This document shows positions 1 through 9,544 of a stretch of DNA of 64,000 nucleotides, piece by piece. Under the pieces are notes generated by a model, which was not told where the DNA came from, ran no database searches, and was given only the letters and a program-made list of their open reading frames with translations. The stretch is from NCBI GenBank assembly GCA_902619105.1, contig CACNCV010000002.1, positions 108,436 to 172,435 of the forward strand, read 5' to 3'. Each line of letters opens with the position of its first letter. Within the stretch, counting starts at the first letter, position 1. The DNA is from an uncultured Pelagibacteraceae bacterium. GTDB lineage: Bacteria > Pseudomonadota > Alphaproteobacteria > Pelagibacterales > AG-422-B15. The translations under genes and the position numbers were made by a program.

Positions 1-195
1 CATACCATTGTCTAATGTACCTGTGTAAGTCACGTATGCTGATTCTGTAACTGATATCCTTTCCTGAGACGCGTAAGAATCTCCATCTCCCCACAAGCCA
101 TTAAAAGTACCGCCAACAGTTACATCTGCTTGCGCACTTGAAAGAGCCATTATACTAGCAAGCGCAGTCGTCGCACTTAAGATTTTTTTATTCAT
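1..195 (-). CDS. Porin-like outer membrane protein, N-terminal fragment (continues off the window)
   Basis: Manual reverse translation from ATG at 195: MNKKILSATTALASIMALSSAQADVTVGGTFNGLWGDGDSYASQERISVTESAYVTYTGTLDNGM; signal peptide followed by porin-like beta start; open to window edge. Confidence 0.75.
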   Translation of the reverse strand, partial: MNKKILSATTALASIMALSSAQADVTVGGTFNGLWGDGDSYASQERISVTESAYVTYTGTLDNGM

Positions 196-474
196 ATATT
201 ACTCCATTAATTAATTGATAAATGAAGTCATACATGAGATTTCATAAAATTTTAGTTAAGTAAATATTAACAATTATTAAGGTCTTTTAAAATTTTGTTT
301 CAGATAAATTAATGTTATTTCAACTTTGTTAAAATTATATAACTGTTTATTTTTTTATATGTTTAAACCTGTTTTTTTATTTCAAAATTATTTCAATTTA
401 ATTTCTAATTATTAATTTTTTATTTCAAATTCATTAAGATGATTACTGTATAAAAAAATTTTTTTGAAGTGTTG

Positions 475-1482
475 TTATTTTGCAACGCGTGATGCAGTTT
501 GATGTGACAAAAACAGCTTAGAAACCTCATGCCAATCAAATTTTTTACTATAATTTATACAATCTGTACGACTCACTTTTCTCGCCTTATCAATTGAATT
601 AATTAAATTATGATCAAGACAATTATGTTTAAAATTATCAAAAACATCAATTGGACCTGGAACAGGATATGCGGCCACGGGAAGTCCACTGGCGAGAGCC
701 TCAATCATGACCATTCCAAACGTATCTGTTTTACTTGGAAATACAAAAATATCTGAAGATGCATAGTACTGGGCCAGTTCACTTCCTTTCTTCACTCCTA
801 CAAAAACTGCATCAGTATATTTTTTTTCTAGTTTTTTCTTAGAGGGTCCATCACCTACAAGTAATTTTGTACCTTTTAAATTTAATTTAAGAAAATCCTC
901 TAGCGATTTTTCCTTAGATATTCTTCCTACATATAAATAAATTGGTTTTTCTAATTTGAGATCAATCTTTTTTTTCGGATGAAAGGCTTCAATATCAACA
1001 CCCCTGGACCATTTAACTGTTCTTTTAATTCCATGTGAATTAAGTTCATCTATAATTGAATTAGAAGATACCATTACTGCGCTAGAATTTTTGTGAAACC
1101 ATTTCAAAATTTTATATGTAAAAGATATAGGTATCTTAGCTATCGTGTTTATATATTCAGGGAATTTTGTACAATACGAGGTTGTAAAGGCATAATTATT
1201 CTTTGAACAATAATTCCTAACCGCTAAGCCAATAGGTCCCTCTGTAGCAACGTGTATAAAGTCAGGCTTAAACTTCTCAATGATCACGCCAATTTTGAAC
1301 CAATGATTAATCGCAAGTTTTATTTCAGGATAAATAATCAGTGGAATTGTAATAAATTGATCTGGAGTTATGTACCTAACCTCATGTCCTTGACTTGTAA
1401 GTTTATCACCAAGTGTTTGATAAGTTCTAACAACACCATTTATTTGAGGGAGCCATGCGTCTGATGCGATGAGTATTTTCAA
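475..1482 (-). CDS. Glycosyltransferase family 4 (Agt-like lipid glycosyltransferase)
   Basis: MKILIASDAWLPQINGVVRTYQTL N-term, EALASGLPVAAYPVPGPIDV GT4 motif; directly downstream of the phosphoesterase. Confidence 0.85.
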   Translation of the reverse strand: MKILIASDAWLPQINGVVRTYQTLGDKLTSQGHEVRYITPDQFITIPLIIYPEIKLAINHWFKIGVIIEKFKPDFIHVATEGPIGLAVRNYCSKNNYAFTTSYCTKFPEYINTIAKIPISFTYKILKWFHKNSSAVMVSSNSIIDELNSHGIKRTVKWSRGVDIEAFHPKKKIDLKLEKPIYLYVGRISKEKSLEDFLKLNLKGTKLLVGDGPSKKKLEKKYTDAVFVGVKKGSELAQYYASSDIFVFPSKTDTFGMVMIEALASGLPVAAYPVPGPIDVFDNFKHNCLDHNLINSIDKARKVSRTDCINYSKKFDWHEVSKLFLSHQTASRVAK

Positions 1483-2322
1483 TTAACTTAATACCTTTAA
1501 GGAGTCCTTATGTTTGTTGATAATTTCATACTTTTCAGCGATATCTTTCCAGAAAAGAATTTCCATTGATCCATCAAAATTTTCTATTATAAAGGAGCAA
1601 CTTTCTACCCAGTCCCCATCATTATAGTAATGAACTCCATTTATTATTCGATGTGAAGCATGATGAATATGTCCACAAATAACTCCTTTTAGATTTTTCT
1701 TTTTTGCATAACCTGCAACTATTTCTTCGTACTTATTAATGTAAGAAACAGCATTTTTTACTTTTAATTTCAGATACTTTGAAAGCGACCAATATTTCAA
1801 ACCCAATAATAATCTTAATTGATTAAATCTTCTATTTAGCCATAAAGCTAAATCGTATGCGCTAGCGCCAAGATGGGCTAACCAGGGTGCGATATTGATA
1901 ATTGAGTCAAATTTGTCTCCATGCAGTATAAGATATTCAGATCCATCTACTGTCTTATGTTTGATTTCATTAACTACTCTAATTTCGCCTAGTGTTATTG
2001 GCACAAATTTTCTAACAAGCTCATCATGATTTCCTGATACATAAAACACTTTAGTTCCATGTCGTGCTTTTCTTAGAATTTTTTGTATTACATCACTGTG
2101 ACTTTGTGGCCAGTACCATCTATTTTTAAGTCGCCACCCATCTATAATATCTCCAACTAAGTATAGGTAATCTGATCTGGTATTTTTTAAAAAATCAAGC
2201 AACTGTTCAGCTTGACAACCTTTTGACCCTAAATGAATATCTGAAATAAATATGGAACGATATTTTAAGAGAGGAATAACATTATTTTTTTCGTTGACCA
2301 TAAATTGGTAAAAAAGAATCAA
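1483..2322 (-). CDS. Calcineurin-like metallophosphoesterase (LpxH/PlcP-like)
   Basis: SDIHLG, GDIIDGW, SGNHDE, CGHIHHA metallophosphoesterase motifs. Confidence 0.85.
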   Translation of the reverse strand: MILFYQFMVNEKNNVIPLLKYRSIFISDIHLGSKGCQAEQLLDFLKNTRSDYLYLVGDIIDGWRLKNRWYWPQSHSDVIQKILRKARHGTKVFYVSGNHDELVRKFVPITLGEIRVVNEIKHKTVDGSEYLILHGDKFDSIINIAPWLAHLGASAYDLALWLNRRFNQLRLLLGLKYWSLSKYLKLKVKNAVSYINKYEEIVAGYAKKKNLKGVICGHIHHASHRIINGVHYYNDGDWVESCSFIIENFDGSMEILFWKDIAEKYEIINKHKDSLKVLS

Positions 2323-2430
2323 TTTTCATTACATTATCAATAATCTATGAAAGATTTGTTAAGCCATACTTTCTAGAAATATGTCATAAAATTTTAATAT
2401 TCTTGTAATTTTTATGACAAAATTAAAAAT

Positions 2431-2525
2431 TATAATTTACTCGTTGAGTAACTAGACAGAAGACTGAACTTCCTCATTTAATCCTCCACCCTTCCAAATA
2501 TAAATGGGGAAGTTCTTCTCTTATT
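2431..2525 (+). ncRNA. Candidate small RNA with 15-bp hairpin and C-rich anti-SD loop
   Basis: GAACTTCCTCATTTA (2466-2480) pairs with TAAATGGGGAAGTTC (2501-2515), one G-U; loop ATCCTCCACCCTTCCAAATA; TATAAT at 2431-2436; U-rich tail TTCTCTTATTT; no ORF on this strand. Confidence 0.35.
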
Positions 2526-2590
2526 TCCATTAAGGTAATTTGTATATTGGGATCATTATAAGAAAAAAGAGGAAAAATCAGGATTTTATA

Positions 2591-2634
2591 AAAAAAAAGG
2601 CCCAAACAAAGTATTTTGAAAGGGCCTTTTTCTT
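2591..2634. terminator. Rho-independent terminator-like hairpin
   Basis: AAAAAGGCCC ... GGGCCTTTTT, T-tracts on both strands, just 3' of the minus-strand gene ending at 2650. Confidence 0.75.
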
Positions 2635-2649
2635 GATTATTCAGTCTTT

Positions 2650-3069
2650 TTACATAGTAACGCCAATTCGCATGCCTGATCTATTGTACAAAATATTCAT
2701 CAGTACAAATACGAGTATAGATGCAATCATTGGTACAGGGTTTGCGCCGCCGTCAGCTCCCATATAAATTACAATTAATCTAATCGAATTTATAAATGAA
2801 CCGACAAGCATCATTCTAAAAAAAACCGTCGATTGCTCAATCGGCGCAAGCAAAGTTGCAACAAATGCAATTGCAAAGATTATATATGTCCAACCCAAGT
2901 TAGAAATTAACTGCAAATGATTTGCGTCTATGTCCCCACTACTAGTACCAAGTCGCTCGATAAACGCAGTAGCCGATTCTGCACCAGTAAACATGAATCC
3001 ATAAAACAGGAATAATAATGTTAGAAAACAAATTATTACTCTACTTATCGTGTCTTCAACTTTAATCAT
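2650..3069 (-). CDS. Small integral membrane protein, unknown function
   Basis: 139 aa, about 4 predicted TM segments by eye; 9 bp after the upstream membrane gene. Confidence 0.7.
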   Translation of the reverse strand: MIKVEDTISRVIICFLTLLFLFYGFMFTGAESATAFIERLGTSSGDIDANHLQLISNLGWTYIIFAIAFVATLLAPIEQSTVFFRMMLVGSFINSIRLIVIYMGADGGANPVPMIASILVFVLMNILYNRSGMRIGVTM

Positions 3070-3078
3070 ATATTCCTC

Positions 3079-3873
3079 CTAAAAATTAGATTGGTTTCTG
3101 AAGTAAATAGTCATTAGAACTATAAAATTCAAAATTATAAAAATTGCTAATAGAGGATTCCCGCTATCAGGATTGGTGGCAGTTCCAACCATTAATGCCG
3201 CAAGGAACATTGCAGCACCCACAGCACCCATTGAAACAAGAACGCCACTGAAACCCACTCGATACTGGTAAACCAATGAAATTAATATCGCTATATTAAT
3301 CATAGTTATTCCAAGAACAGCATGCTCTGCTTGAGGGCTGCTTTCAAGGTATGGAGTTTGTCTTATAAAACCACCAGGATCAATTACGTAACTGACAATA
3401 TTTATCACACTTATAAGTATCGCAATGTAGCCCATAATTTGTGATGTTTTGTCTGTAACGCCAAAAGCACTACTAGCCTTATCGTATGTAAAAGGCATTC
3501 CTGCTTTTACTCTCGATACAACAAGCAAGGCTAAAAGAATTATCCAGACTACAAGACCTGTAATGTTTTCCTCTCCAGTTTGTGCATTGGACATAATAAT
3601 CCAAATTACTTGAAGTAAGACAACAGGTATTGCATAAGCAAAGAAGCCTCTATCAAGACCTTTAAAACCCATATAAAGGATACCTACATATGCAACAAAG
3701 CTTACTGCTCCAAACCAGTTAAGAAAGAAAACTGTTGTTTGGTTATTCTCAAATGTTGGGTATCGTTCCATCATGAAATCTGTGTTGAACATCATGACGG
3801 CGCCATAAGCAAAAAATATAAGTCCTGCTAGAAACATGCAGCCTTGTATTAATTTATCGTCAGTATTAAACAT
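3079..3873 (-). CDS. Integral membrane protein, unknown function, two similar halves by eye
   Basis: 264 aa, about 8 hydrophobic segments. Confidence 0.7.
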   Translation of the reverse strand: MFNTDDKLIQGCMFLAGLIFFAYGAVMMFNTDFMMERYPTFENNQTTVFFLNWFGAVSFVAYVGILYMGFKGLDRGFFAYAIPVVLLQVIWIIMSNAQTGEENITGLVVWIILLALLVVSRVKAGMPFTYDKASSAFGVTDKTSQIMGYIAILISVINIVSYVIDPGGFIRQTPYLESSPQAEHAVLGITMINIAILISLVYQYRVGFSGVLVSMGAVGAAMFLAALMVGTATNPDSGNPLLAIFIILNFIVLMTIYFRNQSNF

Positions 3874-4048
3874 TTTAATTCCCCTATTTAATTAAAAATC
3901 AATTGAGATTATTAAGCTTAAATGCATATTTGAAAATTAAATTATTAATTATAATCATCTAATTTTTATCACTTAATAATTACAAAATGATGTATATTAA
4001 GGTCTTAAATTTGCTTTAACTTAAAGTAATTTATTAGAAATTATATAT

Positions 4049-4930
4049 ATGCAATTGATTCAATTAATAATTGATGGAGTAGCTTCTGGATGCATTTATG
4101 GGCTTGTCGCATTAGGCTTTGTTTTAATCTACAAAGCGACAGAAACCATTAATTTTGCTCAAGGCGATATTCTTATGCTTGGTGCCTTTGTTGCATACTC
4201 ACTCATTGGTATTTTAGGCATGGATTACCTCACAGGTTTTGCTCTTACTGTTTTAATAATTGCTGTTTTTGGATTTTTCCTTGATGCCGTTGTAGTAAGG
4301 CAGATTATTGGACAGCCTGCGTTCGCAACTGTGATGCTAACTATCGGCTTAGGTTTTATTTTTAGAGGCTTTGCATCAATTTATTGGGGAACTGATATAT
4401 TTTCATTCAGTACTCCTTTCTCTGGAAAGATAACTGAGTTTAACGGTCTTATAATTTCATATGTAAACCTCTCTATAATAATTGGGACTGCAATTCTAAT
4501 GTCTGCTCTCTATTTCTTTTTTACTTTTTCAAAAATTGGTGTTGCTATGAGGGCATCTTCTGAAAACCAATTAGCGGCTTACTATATGGGAATACCAGTT
4601 AAATTTATTTTTTCATTAATATGGTCAATATCTGCAGGAGTTGCTGCTGTCGCGGGTGTGCTTCTCGCACCAATTACATTGGTAGATACATCAATATCAT
4701 TAATTGGTTTAAAAGCTTTTGCTGCAGCTGTTCTAGGAGGATTTGGATCAATACCTGGAGCAATTGTTGGTGGTATTATAATTGGTATTGTCGAACAATT
4801 ATGTGGAACTTACGAAAATTATTTATTTGAGGGGGTAAGAGAAATATCTGCTTACCTCGTTCTTATCTTAACATTGATTATTTATCCAAGAGGATTGTTC
4901 TCTGATAAAGCTGAGGTCAAAAAAGTATAA
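4049..4930 (+). CDS. livH: Branched-chain amino acid-type ABC transporter permease LivH
   Basis: GLVALGFVLIYKATETINFAQGD motif; start of livHMG cluster with overlapping start/stop codons. Confidence 0.92.
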   Translation: MQLIQLIIDGVASGCIYGLVALGFVLIYKATETINFAQGDILMLGAFVAYSLIGILGMDYLTGFALTVLIIAVFGFFLDAVVVRQIIGQPAFATVMLTIGLGFIFRGFASIYWGTDIFSFSTPFSGKITEFNGLIISYVNLSIIIGTAILMSALYFFFTFSKIGVAMRASSENQLAAYYMGIPVKFIFSLIWSISAGVAAVAGVLLAPITLVDTSISLIGLKAFAAAVLGGFGSIPGAIVGGIIIGIVEQLCGTYENYLFEGVREISAYLVLILTLIIYPRGLFSDKAEVKKV

Positions 4931-6003
4931 TGAGATTTATTTTTAAAACAAAATATTCACAAGATATAAATATTGCAAAACATAACGGTGATCGTTTTTG
5001 GTATTCACTGCTTATTTTAATCATGGCAGCGTTACCGCTTGTATTAGATGATTTTTACTTAGGTGAAATCTCATATATTTGCATTCTATCCATTGCTGGT
5101 ATTGGTTTAATGATATTATCTGGATACACAGGTCTTGCATCCTTAGGTCATGCCGCGTTTTTAGGAGTTGGCGCTTATACTCATGCCTTCTTACTTACGA
5201 ATGGAATACCTTTTTATGCGTCAATTCCTATTGTAATAGTTGTTTCATTTCTAGTAGGTGCAGCAATTGGAATACCAATCCTACGCTTAACAGGGATGTA
5301 TTTAGCTATCGCAACATTAGCCTTAGGCTTTATTGCGGAACATGTTTTTATAAAATGGGAACACTTTACAGGCGGCAACAGAGGCTTACCTGTGCCTCAA
5401 CCAGAATTCTTAGGTATGAGCTTCTTTGACAGTGTTTTCTTTTATTATGTCTGCCTTGTCTTTCTTATTGCAGCGATGTTTGCGGCAATCAATATACTCA
5501 GATCTCCAACTGGGAGAGCGTTTGTTGCTATTCGAGACAGTGAAATTGCAGCACAAAGTTTAGGCGTTAACTTAGGTCTCTATAAAGCTTTATCATTCGC
5601 TATTTCTGGTGCTTTTACTGGATTAGCAGGTGCATTACTTGCTCATTACATTGGTTACTTAGCTCCAGATATATTTAATATCTTTTTATCTTTAACGTTA
5701 CTTTTACTTATCGTTGTTGGTGGTATGGGAAGTTTACATGGAACAGTGTTTGGAGCGATATTCGTTGGCTTCTTACCGCAATTAATTGCCATCTGTCGTG
5801 ACTATTTACCAAGTTCTATTGGCTCACAGCCAGGTCTTGAGCCAATGTTGTTTGGATTGATACTTGTATTCTTTATTTTGTACGAACCTCTTGGGATTTA
5901 TGGAAGATGGATGAAAATAAAATTATTCTTTGAACTGTTTCCTACTTACAAAAGACAAACATTTAAAAAACAAAAAGTATTTACTAAATCGGACCGAGTA
6001 TAA
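4930..6003 (+). CDS. livM: Branched-chain amino acid-type ABC transporter permease LivM
   Basis: GLASLGHAAFLGVGAYTHA, VVGGMGSLHGTVFGA motifs. Confidence 0.92.
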   Translation: MRFIFKTKYSQDINIAKHNGDRFWYSLLILIMAALPLVLDDFYLGEISYICILSIAGIGLMILSGYTGLASLGHAAFLGVGAYTHAFLLTNGIPFYASIPIVIVVSFLVGAAIGIPILRLTGMYLAIATLALGFIAEHVFIKWEHFTGGNRGLPVPQPEFLGMSFFDSVFFYYVCLVFLIAAMFAAINILRSPTGRAFVAIRDSEIAAQSLGVNLGLYKALSFAISGAFTGLAGALLAHYIGYLAPDIFNIFLSLTLLLLIVVGGMGSLHGTVFGAIFVGFLPQLIAICRDYLPSSIGSQPGLEPMLFGLILVFFILYEPLGIYGRWMKIKLFFELFPTYKRQTFKKQKVFTKSDRV

Positions 6004-6761
6004 TGAGTTTGTTTGAAGTAAAAAATATCACTGTAGCATTTGGAGGGGTAAAAGCCCTTAATGATGTATCGTTCGGTGTCGACAAAGGTGAAATATTTAC
6101 AATAATTGGTCCTAACGGAGCAGGTAAATCAACACTCTTCAATGTAATAAGCAGAATCTATGAGGCAAGCAAAGGTGAGATATATTTTGAAAATCAAAAC
6201 ATCTCAAAAACTAAGCCTCACAATATATCAAAGCTTGGAATAGCAAGAACGTTTCAAAATTTAGAATTATTTGAAAATGCAACTGTTCTACAGAATTTAC
6301 TTCTTGGACGACACATTTATAAAAAAACAAATATTTTATCCGAGGTATTTTTTACGCCCAGTGCCCGTAAACAAGAACATGAATACAGACTTAAAGTTGA
6401 AGAAGTAATTGACTTTCTAGACCTTCAACATTACCGAGATACTCTTATAAACGGCCTTCCCTACGGTGTTCGCAAAAATGTTGAACTTGCAAGAGCTCTT
6501 TGCACTGATCCAAAATTGCTTCTATTAGATGAACCGTCATCGGGATTAACAAATGAGGAAACAATTGATCTTGGCTTTTGGATAAAAGATATTCAATCTT
6601 TATTAGGAATTACCATAATTATGATTGAACACGACATGAGTTTTGTAAATAAAGTGTCAGATCGTATACTTGCACTTAATTATGGTAAGATACTTGCATC
6701 TGGTCTACCTGAGGAAATTAAAAATAATGCTGATGTTAAGCAAGCTTACATGGGTGAATAG
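6003..6761 (+). CDS. livG: ABC transporter ATP-binding protein LivG
   Basis: Walker A GPNGAGKST, GLARTFQN-type motif (GIARTFQN), LLLDEPSSGL Walker B. Confidence 0.92.
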   Translation: MSLFEVKNITVAFGGVKALNDVSFGVDKGEIFTIIGPNGAGKSTLFNVISRIYEASKGEIYFENQNISKTKPHNISKLGIARTFQNLELFENATVLQNLLLGRHIYKKTNILSEVFFTPSARKQEHEYRLKVEEVIDFLDLQHYRDTLINGLPYGVRKNVELARALCTDPKLLLLDEPSSGLTNEETIDLGFWIKDIQSLLGITIIMIEHDMSFVNKVSDRILALNYGKILASGLPEEIKNNADVKQAYMGE

Positions 6762-7538
6762 TTAAATAATTAAAATAATATAGAACATCCATATTGGAAT
6801 AAATAATATCCAATACCCATACATCCACATCATCCCAACTACTCCGCCCCAATCGTTACTTTCAAAAGATAATTTTCGATCATTAATTGAGTTTTTTAAT
6901 TCCACTTTAACCTTTGATAAAGCCACTTTGAATTCTTGAGCTTTGATTTCAGGATTATCATTTATTCTTTTTGTTATTGACTTTAAATGCAGCACTTGCC
7001 ACGGAAGATATAAAGCTCCAAAAACAATATTAATAATAATAAGTGAATGATGAGCATTTGATAGATCTAAGCTGAGCATAGCTATGCTTAAAATCGTATT
7101 AATGGAAAATATTACAAACCATCCAAACTCTTCATAAAAGTAAAAACGTTCGTATTTTAAAAGTATTGCACCCCAACAAAAAAACTGTGAAACAATTACC
7201 TGAATAACCATGAACCAAGAAATTAAATCAATAAACATATATTGATCAGAATTAATAATCCTGAGCACATAACTAAACATATAGATATATGTCACCTCAA
7301 CGATGGTTACTAAAAATCGTGTCACAAATACTGATGAAAGAACTGAGTCAATAATTACTGATTTAGAGGCATAATTTACAGGAAACAAACATCTAAATGC
7401 TGAAACTGAAATTAGAATTATAGCAGGAACAACAAGGAATAAGTCATTGCTAATGTTTGTTATTGTTAAAGAGGCCCCAAGTAGAAATAAATTAGAAATG
7501 ACGCCTATTCTAAGTCCTTGCAGGAAATATTTGTACAT
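6762..7538 (-). CDS. Integral membrane protein, unknown function
   Basis: 258 aa multi-TM; abuts the DoxX gene. Confidence 0.65.
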   Translation of the reverse strand: MYKYFLQGLRIGVISNLFLLGASLTITNISNDLFLVVPAIILISVSAFRCLFPVNYASKSVIIDSVLSSVFVTRFLVTIVEVTYIYMFSYVLRIINSDQYMFIDLISWFMVIQVIVSQFFCWGAILLKYERFYFYEEFGWFVIFSINTILSIAMLSLDLSNAHHSLIIINIVFGALYLPWQVLHLKSITKRINDNPEIKAQEFKVALSKVKVELKNSINDRKLSFESNDWGGVVGMMWMYGYWILFIPIWMFYIILII

Positions 7539-7940
7539 CTAATGTCCTAATTTATATTTTCCTGGATGAGCAGCGGATAATATTAATAAGCCCGCAATTA
7601 TTCCTGTATTTTTAACAAAATTTTGAAGTTCATGCCTTTGCTCCAAACCTTCATTCATATTCCAAAAATCATGCATATAATAATTAATTAATATTGTGAG
7701 TAGCGCTAATACAAAGGCAGATAATTTTGAATAATAGCCAACTAAGATTGAAATTGAACATGCGCCTTGTAAAATTATTGTTATTATTAAAGATATTTCT
7801 GTATACGGCACTTGATGATCAAACATATAATTAAGAGTAAATTCATAATTAAATAATTTAAATATTGCTCCAAAAACTAAAAAATAAATTCCAATTATTA
7901 TTCTTCCCAAAAGTAAATTAACATTACTCATATTAATCAT
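7539..7940 (-). CDS. DoxX family membrane protein
   Basis: LGRIIIGIYFLVFGAIFKLFNY and ILVGYYSKLSAFVLALLTI pattern. Confidence 0.65.
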   Translation of the reverse strand: MINMSNVNLLLGRIIIGIYFLVFGAIFKLFNYEFTLNYMFDHQVPYTEISLIITIILQGACSISILVGYYSKLSAFVLALLTILINYYMHDFWNMNEGLEQRHELQNFVKNTGIIAGLLILSAAHPGKYKLGH

Positions 7941-8469
7941 TCCAATTCATATACTTTTTACAGCCCGGAGGTATATTTTCAAAATAACTAAATCCTTCCT
8001 GCCAAATATAACCTGCCTTAAGACAGCATGAAAGTTTTTCTTCTGTATCACTATGAAAATCATAACACATTTTCTCTAAAGGGACTCTTTTTTGATAATT
8101 GAATGTCTCAATTCCAAAAATTACAATCGAGCTGACTAATAAATATAAAATCCCAACACCTATGCTTAAAATTCTAAATTTAGAAACTAATGGTATAAAA
8201 TATAAGTAAAATATTGCAGGCACCGGAGCAAATATAACTATCAAAAAATATAACGCATAATTAGGTATAATAAACTGAACATTTAGTTCGTTTGTGTAGT
8301 AGTAGTCTATGAAAGGCAAATAAGATAAATATGCTAAATAAAGAAGCCACAATAGAAGAAAAAAAGATTGGAAGCTTAATAGTTTATTGTGAGATATTCT
8401 CTGACGAAATAAATAATAAGGAAGTGAGTAATAGGCTATTATTTTTATCGTTAAGTAAAAATAAAACAT
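7933..8469 (-). CDS. Membrane protein, unknown function, Cys-rich C-terminus
   Basis: 178 aa; C-term EKLSCCLKAGYIWQ...PPGCKKYMNW; overlaps neighbours on both sides. Confidence 0.6.
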   Translation of the reverse strand: MFYFYLTIKIIAYYSLPYYLFRQRISHNKLLSFQSFFLLLWLLYLAYLSYLPFIDYYYTNELNVQFIIPNYALYFLIVIFAPVPAIFYLYFIPLVSKFRILSIGVGILYLLVSSIVIFGIETFNYQKRVPLEKMCYDFHSDTEEKLSCCLKAGYIWQEGFSYFENIPPGCKKYMNWND

Positions 8470-9539
8470 TATTTATTTACTAGCTTCCAAATTCCACTAT
8501 CTTCGTTGTCAATAATAACATAAATTTCGCCAGCACTATTCGTTTCTACATCGCGAACTCGACCAACTTTCTCAAATAACATAGTTTCATTTCTTGCTTT
8601 TTTACCGTCAAATTCGAGTGAAATTAATCTTTGTGCTTTTAAACTGGTCACCAAAATTTTATTTTTTAATTCAGGAAACAAGTCTCCTCCATAAAACGTC
8701 ATGTCACTGACTGCAATTGATGGAACCCATGTGTATATTGGCTTTAAGAGACCTTCTTTCCATGCACTGCCATCTCCAATAATTGAACCATCATAATCAA
8801 TTCCTCCCCAAGCAACATCCGCCCAACCGTAATTAGTGCCTGCCTCTACTTTTCCAAAAAAATCACCACCTCTTGGCCCGTGATTTGTAATATATATTTC
8901 ACTATCATTTGGATAGAGCATTATGCCTTGAGGGTTTCTAAGTCCTATTTGATAAATCTCAGGTAACCAGTCTTCGTTCATTGAATATGGGTTATCCTTA
9001 GGTGCGGTTCCATCTTTATTTATTCGTATCATTTTCCCAAAATAACTGGTTGGATCTTGTGCAACACTTCCATAACCACGCTCGCCAATACTTGCATACA
9101 ATAAACCATCTTTAAACATTAGCCTTGATCCCCAATGGATGTTGTTCCATGAAGAACCTGATTGGAAAATATTTTCTATTTCACTAAAACTGTCGTTTTC
9201 AATAAAACCTCGAGCTATTGACGTGCTGGTTTTATCATCTCCTCTGTCTTCTGTATAACTAACAAAAATCTCACCATCCTCGTAAATAATATCTAGCATT
9301 CCAGCTTGCCAATGCGGTTGAACAACTTTTAAATTATGAGGATAATTTTTTACTTCTTTTGTTGATAAATTAATTTTTAAAATTTCACCTGATTTTTGTG
9401 TAAGAAATAATTCTTTATCGTTAATAAAACTCATACCCCATGGCTTATTAAGGCCAGAGATTACTTTTTCTAATTTATATTCTGATGCGTTTAAATTAAA
9501 GGTGAGTAAAAAAAAGATTATTGAGATAAGAAATTTCAT
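8469..9539 (-). CDS. PQQ-dependent sugar (aldose) dehydrogenase, exported
   Basis: Signal peptide; LEKVISGLNKPWGMSFI, PEIYQIGLRNPQG, THGPRGGDFF, GLLKPIYTWVPSIAVSDMTFYGG soluble glucose dehydrogenase motifs. Confidence 0.88.
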   Translation of the reverse strand: MKFLISIIFFLLTFNLNASEYKLEKVISGLNKPWGMSFINDKELFLTQKSGEILKINLSTKEVKNYPHNLKVVQPHWQAGMLDIIYEDGEIFVSYTEDRGDDKTSTSIARGFIENDSFSEIENIFQSGSSWNNIHWGSRLMFKDGLLYASIGERGYGSVAQDPTSYFGKMIRINKDGTAPKDNPYSMNEDWLPEIYQIGLRNPQGIMLYPNDSEIYITNHGPRGGDFFGKVEAGTNYGWADVAWGGIDYDGSIIGDGSAWKEGLLKPIYTWVPSIAVSDMTFYGGDLFPELKNKILVTSLKAQRLISLEFDGKKARNETMLFEKVGRVRDVETNSAGEIYVIIDNEDSGIWKLVNK

Positions 9540-9544
9540 TATTA

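Noticed and set aside
1252-1464. Plus-strand 70-aa ORF
   Set aside because: Antisense to the well-supported glycosyltransferase; no SD or recognisable domain. The same applies to most short antisense ORFs in the track (e.g. 12032-12535, 17035-17238, 26219-26515, 40149-40454, 54459-54728, 62275-62544).
2540-2767. Plus-strand 75-aa ORF
   Set aside because: Runs through the terminator hairpin and antisense to the membrane protein; composition not coding-like.
4621-4830. Plus-strand 69-aa ORF inside livH
   Set aside because: Out-of-frame Cys/Trp-rich translation of a real gene; the same for 5079-5429 inside livM.
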